This document shows positions 8,281 through 15,887 of a stretch of DNA of 17,593 nt, piece after piece. The DNA lies in assembly GCA_028282395.1 (NCBI GenBank), contig JANQHY010000105.1, forward strand, positions 1-17,593, written 5' to 3'. The notes under the pieces were generated by a model that saw nothing but the letters and a program-made list of their open reading frames with translations, had not been told where the DNA came from and searched no databases. The stretch's first letter is position 1, and each line of letters opens with the position of its first letter. A program made the position numbers and the translations under genes. This DNA is from Gammaproteobacteria bacterium. GTDB lineage: Bacteria; Pseudomonadota; Gammaproteobacteria; UBA12402.

Positions 8281-9350
8281 GTGATTACCCTTTTTAATAC
8301 ACCATTACCATCAACCAGGGCAAGACCTTTTTCAATCTGCATTTTTAAAGCCATCTCATCTTTAATAGCATGACAAAGCGCACGTTTCAAACCATCGTAT
8401 CTAGGGTCAGTCATCAGGATAGACTGCCCCCCCTGTTTGCTAACCTCTAACAAAAGCTCCTTTTGATTATCAGCTACCGCAATACACAAACCAGGCAATC
8501 CGATACAGCACCGCTCCCAAATACTTGAACCACCTGCTGCAATGGCCAAATCAGCCTGAGCCATAAGTTCCACATAATAACTGGGAGCACAATAAAAGTG
8601 AAAACGCTCATCATCCTGGCAAAGTGACTCAACCTCCTTTCGATACGGGTTTATTGCACCAGCGACTACATCCACATGACCATTCCAGTCATGCTTCGCT
8701 GGAAATGCTTGAAGCACCTTGCTAGTAACATTCAGCTTGTCAGCACCACCCATAAAAATAATAATTCGCTCAACACGATACTTGTCAAACTTACCCCATA
8801 GACGACGCTGCTCACGAGCCTCAACAAACTCAGGCCTTATCAACGCATATTTTGGACCAAGAAGTTGCATGCAATGCTCAGGCAATAAACCAGCATACCG
8901 CGACATACCATGACGATAATAATTTTGATCTAGCAGCACATCACAATCATGTTTTCGGTTAGCCAAATCATCGATCACCATAATCCGCTCTGCCACATTC
9001 CTTACCTGGGATTCCCACGCAATATCAAGGCTATAGTGATCTACAATCAACCAATCACAATAACTAACTGCTTCGATGGTTTGCAGAGCATCTTGCTCTT
9101 GTGATACCGCTAACCAGTAAGCATACTCATCTGAATAGTGAGACGGATCATACGAGCCCGAATCAAACTCTAGCACTTTACAGACAAAACCCTGGTTAAT
9201 AATTTTTTCAATCAAACTATCCGGTAAGTCACGACACACAAATATCACTTCATGCCCTGTATCTCTTAGCGCACAAGCGAGTGTTAAGCAGCGCACTACA
9301 TGACCGCTACCTATCATAGTAGATGCATCTGATCGAAAACAGAATATCAT
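8268..9350 (-). CDS. pseG: UDP-2,4-diacetamido-2,4,6-trideoxy-beta-L-altropyranose hydrolase PseG
   Basis: This 360-residue GT-B-fold hydrolase removes UDP from the diamido-altrose intermediate before the PseI step. The catalytic His17 of Campylobacter PseG is matched exactly: R6-SDASTMIGSGHVVRC has His17 in the GSGHV loop. Further family marks are VIDDLANRKHDCD, LLGPKYALIRPEF, IIIFMGGAD and the UDP-binding GGSSIWERCCIGLP. The start ATG overlaps the methylase stop (ATGA). Its stop falls just before the second possible start of the formyltransferase gene, so all three genes are tightly coupled. If the 4-amino group is formylated rather than acetylated, this PseG must accept that variant. Confidence 0.93.
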   Translation of the reverse strand: MIFCFRSDASTMIGSGHVVRCLTLACALRDTGHEVIFVCRDLPDSLIEKIINQGFVCKVLEFDSGSYDPSHYSDEYAYWLAVSQEQDALQTIEAVSYCDWLIVDHYSLDIAWESQVRNVAERIMVIDDLANRKHDCDVLLDQNYYRHGMSRYAGLLPEHCMQLLGPKYALIRPEFVEAREQRRLWGKFDKYRVERIIIFMGGADKLNVTSKVLQAFPAKHDWNGHVDVVAGAINPYRKEVESLCQDDERFHFYCAPSYYVELMAQADLAIAAGGSSIWERCCIGLPGLCIAVADNQKELLLEVSKQGGQSILMTDPRYDGLKRALCHAIKDEMALKMQIEKGLALVDGNGVLKRVITCLN

Positions 9351-9973
9351 TTACGCAGCAAGAACCACGTCATATCATCATTCTGGGGAAAACATTTATC
9401 ACGATGGTACTCAAAGCCATAGTCTACCAAAGTTAAATTTGGATATAGATCCATCATTTCTCCGGCAAAGTCTCTTTTCCAGAGTCGCTCAGTATGTCCT
9501 CTATAATTTATTTCTAATTGCCTTTGATTATAATACTCAATCATCAAAATATATTTGCTTGAAAGCTCATACATCTTTTTATAAACCTCTGGCAAATCCA
9601 CAGGTGGAATATGAATCAAAACACCTTTAGTAAAAACCAAGTCAAACAGGTGACCTGAACTAAAGGCTTTTATTGATGAATGGTATGTTTTACATAAATT
9701 CAAGCCTTCCAGATGAGCTAAGGCTTTAGCATTTATCTCAACCCCATGAAGACTCACATTTGGCATAATTTTTGAAATACCAACTAAATTATTTCCAATA
9801 TTACATCCGAGCTCCAAAATACTAGAGATATCCATCCCAATACGTGAGAGTATCTTTGCAAATAACACAGCATTAGAGGCTATTATCTGTTCATCACAGT
9901 TCCGTTCTATATAGTCATCACCAAATTGCCCTTCCCAAAATTGCTCTTGCTCATTATACATTTTCTCGCTCAT
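9347..9973 (-). CDS. Pseudaminic acid biosynthesis-associated SAM methyltransferase
   Basis: This 208-residue class I methyltransferase has the SAM-binding motif ILELGCNIGNN (52-62), then LHGVEINAKAL (motif II) and LVFTKGVLIHIPP (motif IV-like). The N terminus (EQEQFWEGQFGDDYIERN) and C terminus (YHRDKCFPQNDDMTWFLL) match what I recall of the pseudaminic-acid-associated methylase family (TIGR03587-type), which is found almost only inside pse clusters. It probably methylates the nonulosonate or an intermediate; the position is not known. It begins 3 bp after the cytidylyltransferase gene, with an AAGGAAG site before its ATG, and overlaps pseG by 4 bp. Confidence 0.87.
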   Translation of the reverse strand: MSEKMYNEQEQFWEGQFGDDYIERNCDEQIIASNAVLFAKILSRIGMDISSILELGCNIGNNLVGISKIMPNVSLHGVEINAKALAHLEGLNLCKTYHSSIKAFSSGHLFDLVFTKGVLIHIPPVDLPEVYKKMYELSSKYILMIEYYNQRQLEINYRGHTERLWKRDFAGEMMDLYPNLTLVDYGFEYHRDKCFPQNDDMTWFLLRK

Positions 9974-9976
9974 TAT

Positions 9977-10666
9977 TTACTTCCTTAGAGTTTGACTATT
10001 ACTAATCAGTTCATTAAAACCAAAACAAGGGTTTACAGAGTATAAACGATCATAAAGACTCTCAATAACCCGATAATCTTCTTCATAATCCAGCGTGACA
10101 CGAAGATCTGAGAAATCACTCGGCGCTGTTACCGAATGAATGGTAAAATTCTCAGGATGGCTCCTGATAAAACTAAGACCTCTTGTAGCGAAATCATGCG
10201 CAACAGGACTCGCCACAAGCATTTTGTCACACGCATTTGCTGAAACTACTTCAACATCGAGACCTTTTGGATAAGTGCGTCCTGGGAAAATATTGGATGT
10301 GTAATCTGCTTTTGATCGAAGATGCTCGCGAACCACATGATCAACAAGCTTGGGATCAACAAGTGGGCAATCAGCTGTAATACGCACTATATGGTCAGGC
10401 TTATATTGGGAATAAAATGCCAAAAACCGATCCAAAAGGCGCTCTAACGCGCCACGAAAAAAAGGGATTTGATGTGCCCGACAATATGCCACAACAAAAT
10501 CATCAGACAAGTCGATACTCGTGGCCACATAAACTTCATCAATTTCTGAGGCATGACACAGTCGGTCAAAAACATGTTGGATCACCGGTTTACCACATAG
10601 ATCCATCATCACTTTGCCTGGCAAACGTGATGAGGACATACGGGCTTGGATATAACCAATGACCAC
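9977..10666 (-). CDS. Cytidylyltransferase, SpsF type (CMP-nonulosonate synthetase role, PseF-like)
   Basis: This 229-residue nucleotidyltransferase is expected to activate the nonulosonic acid with CTP to give the CMP-sugar donor. The N terminus GYIQARMSSSRLPGKVM is the nucleotide-binding signature of the SpsF/COG1861 cytidylyltransferases, followed by ITADCPLVDP (metal-binding Asp region) and RVTLDYEEDY. This family differs from the NeuA-like PseF of Campylobacter but is the usual partner of SpsE/SpsG-type genes. No other CMP-sugar synthetase is present, so it must fill this role if the pathway is complete. Translation starts at GTG (10666), with AGGG seven bases upstream overlapping the end of the previous gene; the gap to that gene is 4 bp. 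Confidence 0.86.
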   Translation of the reverse strand: MVIGYIQARMSSSRLPGKVMMDLCGKPVIQHVFDRLCHASEIDEVYVATSIDLSDDFVVAYCRAHQIPFFRGALERLLDRFLAFYSQYKPDHIVRITADCPLVDPKLVDHVVREHLRSKADYTSNIFPGRTYPKGLDVEVVSANACDKMLVASPVAHDFATRGLSFIRSHPENFTIHSVTAPSDFSDLRVTLDYEEDYRVIESLYDRLYSVNPCFGFNELISNSQTLRK

Positions 10667-10670
10667 AAAT

Positions 10671-11744
10671 CTACCCTAAATCTCTCGAAGTTAGCTTATG
10701 CCCTATGGCCAAGTCATGATTAAATACGGCACTTTGCTTAATCTCTTCATAACGATCAGGCTGAATACCATCCCCTGGGCGACGGAATTCAACTTTCACA
10801 TCTGACAACTTTTGCCCAGCTTTAACATCTTCAAGCAAGAATGTACTGCGACGAATCCTGTCGCGTTTTTCAATCTCAGCAGGATGCATAATACGTCTAT
10901 TAGAACCCATGGCAATCTCTACATCACGAATTGCCTGTACAAACTGTTTCACCTCATGAGGTTCAATTGACATGATGTGCTCAACACTACGTGTGGCCCT
11001 ATCAAGAGAGATCGTTTTCTCCACCAAGTTAGCTCCCATCGTAACAGCTGCAATATCCATATCCCAACCAGGTGTATGATCTGAAAAGGCCACTGGGTAA
11101 GAGAACATCTGACGCATCGTCTTGATTAGATTCAAATTAATACTCTGCACACGTGCAGGGTAACCTGAAGGACACTGATGAATAATAATATTTTCATTAC
11201 CCTCTGCAGTAATCACATCAATAGCTTGCTCAATTTCTCCCAAACTGGCATTACCCGTATCAAGCTGCAAACACATACCTGTCCTCGCAGCCTTACGAAT
11301 TAACGGAAAGTGATTCACATCTGCAGAAGCGATTTTTATGGAGTCACACCCCAATTGCTCTAAAAATTTAATATCTTCCTCAAAACCAACCGTTGCAAAA
11401 AATGCCAACCCAAAAGAATTTGAGTAGCATTTTAAGTCAATCCATTCCGATTCACTTAAACAACGCCGACATAAAATATCATAAAGTGGCTCAAAAACTG
11501 TCTCCCTAGCACCAGTTTCTTTATCAACCAAAACATCGTATTCAAACAATTGTTTCTTATCTGCGACCAAACGATCAGGATCAAAAATTTGAAACTTAAC
11601 AGCATTAGCGCCAGCTTCAGCAGCATGCTTAACTAATGTCTTCGCTGTTTCGATACCATCATGAGTTGGGCCTGCCTCCAGGGTGATAAAGCATGGATAC
11701 TCATCACCTACTTTTTGTAAACCAAACGATACTTCGCGCTTCAT
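10671..11744 (-). CDS. Second NeuB-family synthase-like protein, atypical metal site
   Basis: This 357-residue protein has the NeuB barrel plus SAF domain layout but is clearly divergent from PseI in the same operon. Recognisable blocks are ITLEAGPTHDG, VKFQIFDPDRLV, IKIASADVNHFPLI, IIHQCPSGYPARVQ and AFSDHTPGWDMD; the SAF-like domain starts near RRSTFLLEDVKAGQ. His223 in SDHT is kept, but the second metal-binding His of NeuB enzymes (EKHFT) is Thr244 here (VEKTISL), and the usual FSTPF motif is FFATVGF. The protein may have a different substrate or metal site, or a non-synthase role. It overlaps the pseC stop by ATGA and has a good AGAGGA site. I recall relatives annotated only as N-acetylneuraminate synthase family; the function is unknown. 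Confidence 0.85.
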   Translation of the reverse strand: MKREVSFGLQKVGDEYPCFITLEAGPTHDGIETAKTLVKHAAEAGANAVKFQIFDPDRLVADKKQLFEYDVLVDKETGARETVFEPLYDILCRRCLSESEWIDLKCYSNSFGLAFFATVGFEEDIKFLEQLGCDSIKIASADVNHFPLIRKAARTGMCLQLDTGNASLGEIEQAIDVITAEGNENIIIHQCPSGYPARVQSINLNLIKTMRQMFSYPVAFSDHTPGWDMDIAAVTMGANLVEKTISLDRATRSVEHIMSIEPHEVKQFVQAIRDVEIAMGSNRRIMHPAEIEKRDRIRRSTFLLEDVKAGQKLSDVKVEFRRPGDGIQPDRYEEIKQSAVFNHDLAIGHKLTSRDLG

Positions 11745-12895
11745 AACAATTCCTCTTTAAGTTTCTCAACGATATAACCCTGCTGCGCCGATGTCAGGTC
11801 AGGGAACATCGGTAGCGAAATTGCGCGTTGATAATAAGCTTCTGCAACAGGAAAATCACCCGTTTTAAAACCAAACTGCTTACGATAATACGGCTGCAAA
11901 TGCACCGGCGGGTAATGCACATTAACCCCAATATTAGCCGCACGCAGGCCATCAAACATTCTTTTACGTTCTGCAGCATCAACTAAAATCACGTAGAGAT
12001 GCAACCCGGAGTAAGCCTCTTTAGCAAAATGCGATAGCTGGATCGGCAGATCAGCCAAATCATGATTGTATTGTTTAGCGATCTGGTGTCGTTTAGACAC
12101 AAATGAGTCTAAACGCTGCATTTGTGAAACGCCTAACGCACATTGAAAGTCAGTAATACGATAATTATACCCCAGAGCAACTTGCTCATAATACCAACCG
12201 CCTTTTTTTTTGCCATCCATATTAGCCTCATCGCGCGTCATACCGTGGCAACGTAACAACCGCATTTTATGATCCAACTTAGCATCATTAGTCATCGCCA
12301 TACCGCCCTCACCGGTGGTGATGATTTTCACTGGATGAAAGCTGAAGATAGTGATGTGCGAAAACTCACAAGCCCCGATTGGCTTATTCAAATAGCTACC
12401 ACCAATGGCATGACTGGCATCTTCAATCACCTTAAAGCCATACTGATCTGCCAGTTTTTTAATCGCACGCATATTACAAGGTTCACCAGAAAAGTGTACC
12501 GGAATGACTACCTTAGGTAGCCTGCCTTGTCTTTCTGCTTGCTGAAGTTTTTCCTGCAACTGCGCAACACTCATATTCCAAGTATCCGGATCAATGTCGA
12601 CAAAATCGATTTGTGCACCACAATACAATGCACAGTTAGCCGAGGCTAAAAACGTGTTGGGCGAAGTCCAGACCCAATCACCAGGACCGACATCTAATGC
12701 CATGCATGCCACATGCAAAGCAGCCGTGGCATTGCTCATAGCCACGCCAAACTGAGCACCAGTATAAGACACCACAGCTTGTTCAAATTTGGCAACAGTT
12801 GGACCCGTAGTCAAAAAATCTGAGCGCAGTACTTCATTAACTGCCTCAATATCGGCATCACTTATAGACTGATGCCCATAATGAATAAACTCCAT
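11741..12895 (-). CDS. pseC: UDP-4-amino-4,6-dideoxy-N-acetyl-beta-L-altrosamine transaminase PseC
   Basis: This 384-residue PLP-dependent DegT/DnrJ/EryC1 aminotransferase converts the 4-keto product of PseB to the 4-amino sugar, using glutamate as donor. The PLP lysine is Lys190 in FSFHPVKIITTGEGG, and the pyridine-binding Asp159 is in VIEDASHA. The N terminus IHYGHQSISDADIEAV and the LTTGPTVAKFE motif are typical of PseC, and the C terminus VNVHYPPVHLQPYYR also fits. The ATG directly follows the pseB stop (TAAATG) and is preceded by AGAGGTG, so the two first-step enzymes are translationally linked. Confidence 0.95.
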   Translation of the reverse strand: MEFIHYGHQSISDADIEAVNEVLRSDFLTTGPTVAKFEQAVVSYTGAQFGVAMSNATAALHVACMALDVGPGDWVWTSPNTFLASANCALYCGAQIDFVDIDPDTWNMSVAQLQEKLQQAERQGRLPKVVIPVHFSGEPCNMRAIKKLADQYGFKVIEDASHAIGGSYLNKPIGACEFSHITIFSFHPVKIITTGEGGMAMTNDAKLDHKMRLLRCHGMTRDEANMDGKKKGGWYYEQVALGYNYRITDFQCALGVSQMQRLDSFVSKRHQIAKQYNHDLADLPIQLSHFAKEAYSGLHLYVILVDAAERKRMFDGLRAANIGVNVHYPPVHLQPYYRKQFGFKTGDFPVAEAYYQRAISLPMFPDLTSAQQGYIVEKLKEELL

Positions 12896-13900
<1,005 letters not shown>

Positions 13901-13906
13901 TTAGAT

Positions 13907-14125
13907 TTAGTCAATTGCATCTCTAGAAAAACGAAAATTAAAACGTTCAACCAAAAACCGTATACTTTTGCTAGCCGTCGATATAAAAACAAAGGGAAAG
14001 AAAGCATGAATAATGCAGCACAGACCAGCACCCACCATCAGGAAGCCACATTTGAGTGCTTCAATCAGATGCTGAATATATGTTTCACCTATGCTATGCG
14101 GATGTTTTGTGAAAAGGTTTTTCAT
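13907..14125 (-). CDS. Small DUF6356-like membrane protein
   Basis: This 72-residue protein begins LFTKHPHSIGETYIQH, followed by a hydrophobic stretch (about 27-52, CGFLMVGAGLCCIIHAFFPFVFI) that could be one membrane helix or a hairpin. The pattern of an FT-HP-SxGETYxxH start, an AGL-CxxHAxFPF core and a basic tail matches what I recall of DUF6356, a family of short proteins with no known function. Its conserved pattern and position, 18 bp before pseB and in the same direction, make it a real gene and probably the first gene of the operon. No clear Shine-Dalgarno precedes its ATG. A role in glycan export or membrane association is only a guess. Confidence 0.7.
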   Translation of the reverse strand: MKNLFTKHPHSIGETYIQHLIEALKCGFLMVGAGLCCIIHAFFPFVFISTASKSIRFLVERFNFRFSRDAID

Positions 14126-14159
14126 GAATTAAGGATTACAACAGTCAACTAGTAGCCAA

Positions 14160-14188
14160 AAGATAACCCAACAATCATTAAACTGCAA
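14160..14188 (-). promoter_or_regulatory. Candidate sigma70-type promoter for the pse operon
   Basis: On the minus strand, TTGCAG (14188-14183) and TATCTT (14165-14160) are separated by 17 bp. This would start transcription near 14153, leaving a leader of about 28 bases before the DUF6356-like gene. The -35 box matches the consensus at only 3 of 6 positions. It is the best-placed pair in the 154-bp gap, but other weak pairs exist. Confidence 0.3.
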
Positions 14189-14268
14189 CACAAAACCTTT
14201 ACAGCAAAAGTAATATTTTCTTATAACTAAGGCTGTAAGAATACGCAAGTTTCAATAGGTTATAAATT

Positions 14269-14287
14269 GGCTCTAAAAATTAGAGCC
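14269..14287 (-). terminator. Hairpin overlapping the stop codon of the outer-membrane protein gene
   Basis: GGCTCTAA and TTAGAGCC form a perfect 8-bp stem with a 3-base loop. The stop codon of the beta-barrel gene (14282-14280) lies inside it. On the minus strand the stem is followed by AATTTATAACC, which lacks a clean T run, so intrinsic termination would be weak. It may act as a terminator or protect the 3' end of the mRNA. Confidence 0.4.
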
Positions 14288-15638
14288 GGTACCTAATACC
14301 AATAAAGGCTGACTCAATAGTTGGTACCTGGTTAAGGTCTGACTGCTGATATATGTTACCCGATTTTTCTCCAGCTATATCATCACCAAATATATGGGTA
14401 TAGACTACTGTAACCTCCAAGTCTCTGGATACATTGTACCCCAGACCAAATCCCAGTAATGGTTCCCAACGATTAGCAAAATATTCTTGGCGCAAATTTG
14501 CCTGGCCAGTTGCATCAAAGCTAACACTAGTATTATCACTTATCACATTGGCTCCACCGCCTTTGATGAAGAAGTCAAACTGTGGTGAAATATGCCAAGT
14601 ACCTATAGCAGCAAGGTCCCAAACATAATATTTAGATTCATGATTCTGCGAAACTATTGATATCGGGATATTGGCAATACCAAACTTAAAGGTGCTATTG
14701 TCTTGTCCGTAGTACCCCCAACCCAATTCAGCACCCAAGCCATAACGGGGTGTAATATCATAGTTATAACCAATAGATAACCGCCCACCGAGTTTGTCCC
14801 TATCGGATTGTGCTTTTGAAAGCGTATAACCAAGAGCTTGAAAACTTCGTGCAAGTTCACCATAATCAAACAGCCCTGTACGCATCGTCCAGCCTGCCTC
14901 ACCTGAGATATAGAAACCGGTATAATTTGCCATCGCTCCTGTATATGATGCTTGGCCCACACTATCGGTCTTATTAAACAATGATTTGCCAAAGGTATAC
15001 TTCAAATTAATCATAACCCCATCCAAACATGGCACACTGTTATTTGTCTTCATTGCTTCATCAAACTGATCAGAAGTAAATGGATCAAAGTAAGCCATGT
15101 CATCACCAAAGATATGACTATACGTCAAATTGACCTGTAAGCTGTTAGTAATGTTGTATCCTATACCTAATCCTAATAACGGCCTGAAATTGTTGTGTGA
15201 GAAGCTTTCACCACTTTGTTGAAAAGCGCTAAAGTTACCGTCAGAGGCGTCATAGTCAAAAGAGTAATTCACATTGGCATAACCAACCTTGGCAAATAAA
15301 TCAAAAGCATTGCTCACATGCCAGGTGCCCACTAATGCGATATCCCAAGCAGTGGCCTCACTTTGTACAGGTGAAAACACAAGAAGATCACCATAGGCGG
15401 TATCTTTATAATTTAATGTGTTTTCACCATAATAAGTCCAACCAATCTCTGCCCCTAAGCCAAACCATGATGTAATGTCATAGTTATAACCGAAGATAAC
15501 ATTACCACCAAGGTGCTTAATGTCATAAGAGGCGCCACTATAAAAGCTGGGATTAACCCCATTAACAGTTGAAAAGTTATTGGGTAACCCGGTTTGGTTA
15601 ACATAACCCCCACCCGCTTCTAAATAAGGACCTGTCAC
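14280..15638 (-). CDS. Tandem double beta-barrel outer-membrane protein, start region frameshifted
   Basis: This 452-codon open frame encodes two similar ~220-residue OmpA-like eight-strand barrels in one chain. Matching elements in each half are FGYNYDITSWFGLGAEIGW / IGYNYDITPRYGLGAELGW, GTWHVSNAFDLF / GTWHISPQFDFF, LLGLGIGYN / LLGFGLGYN, and YSHIFGDD / YTHIFGDD. The frame can only start at GTG 15638, which has no Shine-Dalgarno and begins inside what should be the signal-peptide cleavage region. The missing signal peptide is found immediately upstream in another frame. As written, this gene would not give an exported protein unless the frameshift is a sequencing error or is bypassed. The body has no stop codons, so the break is recent or artefactual. 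The role is unknown; surface adhesion or porin-like functions are guesses. Confidence 0.82.
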   Translation of the reverse strand: MTGPYLEAGGGYVNQTGLPNNFSTVNGVNPSFYSGASYDIKHLGGNVIFGYNYDITSWFGLGAEIGWTYYGENTLNYKDTAYGDLLVFSPVQSEATAWDIALVGTWHVSNAFDLFAKVGYANVNYSFDYDASDGNFSAFQQSGESFSHNNFRPLLGLGIGYNITNSLQVNLTYSHIFGDDMAYFDPFTSDQFDEAMKTNNSVPCLDGVMINLKYTFGKSLFNKTDSVGQASYTGAMANYTGFYISGEAGWTMRTGLFDYGELARSFQALGYTLSKAQSDRDKLGGRLSIGYNYDITPRYGLGAELGWGYYGQDNSTFKFGIANIPISIVSQNHESKYYVWDLAAIGTWHISPQFDFFIKGGGANVISDNTSVSFDATGQANLRQEYFANRWEPLLGFGLGYNVSRDLEVTVVYTHIFGDDIAGEKSGNIYQQSDLNQVPTIESAFIGIRYRL

Positions 15639-15702
15639 TGCAAATACTGCTGTAGTAACACTGACAACTTAAGGCGACAGCTATTATGACTTTAATTCTC
15701 AT
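15636..15702 (-). pseudogene. Signal-peptide start of the double-barrel protein, out of frame by one base
   Basis: An ATG at 15702 opens MRIKVIIAVALS, a basic-then-hydrophobic signal-peptide start. Staying in that frame gives cysteine-rich nonsense and a stop after about 35 codons. Skipping one base near 15666 (the AGTTGT stretch) gives SVTTAVFA followed by VTGPYLEAGG, a textbook Sec signal peptide with an AxA-like VFA cleavage site joined to the barrel. The intact ancestral gene would therefore run from 15702 to 14280. Confidence 0.8.
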
Positions 15703-15729
15703 TTACTTATCTTATAGTAATCATGCACT

Positions 15730-15759
15730 ATCATATGTACTTAAACGTATAAATGATAA
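15730..15759 (-). promoter_or_regulatory. Candidate promoter for the double-barrel protein gene
   Basis: On the minus strand, TTATCA (15759-15754) and TATGAT (15735-15730) are 18 bp apart. They match consensus at 4 of 6 and 5 of 6 positions. A start near 15723 would give a ~20-base leader to the ATG at 15702. This also supports 15702 as the original start. Confidence 0.4.
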
Positions 15760-15814
15760 TTTTTCAAAATCAAGCAACTTAACAAGGGTACAACCTCTAA
15801 ACTGTAGTGGTTTT

Positions 15815-15843
15815 TTGTAGTCAATATATCGCAATACTATAAA
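15815..15843 (+). promoter_or_regulatory. Candidate promoter for the plus-strand methyltransferase-acyltransferase genes
   Basis: TTGTAG (15815-15820) and TATAAA (15838-15843) are separated by 17 bp, with a 5-of-6 match in the -10 box and a weak -35 box. Transcription would start near 15850, giving a leader of about 38 bases before the ATG at 15888. Confidence 0.42.
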
Positions 15844-15887
15844 ATCGATTACATTAATAAGATTAGCTAATTATTCAAGCTGTACTG

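Larger units (their letters stand above)
15703..15887. other. Divergent promoter region between barrel gene and methyltransferase gene
   Basis: This 185-bp AT-rich gap separates the minus-strand barrel gene from the plus-strand methyltransferase gene and should hold both promoters. I see no RNA gene and no strong dyad operator. Confidence 0.5.

Noticed and set aside
12269..12520. 83-codon plus-strand open frame
   Set aside because: It is antisense to the PLP-binding part of pseC, with no supporting start signal.
14654..14992. 112-codon minus-strand open frame inside the barrel gene
   Set aside because: It is an alternative frame of the barrel repeat; the barrel frame has clear paired motifs and is much longer.
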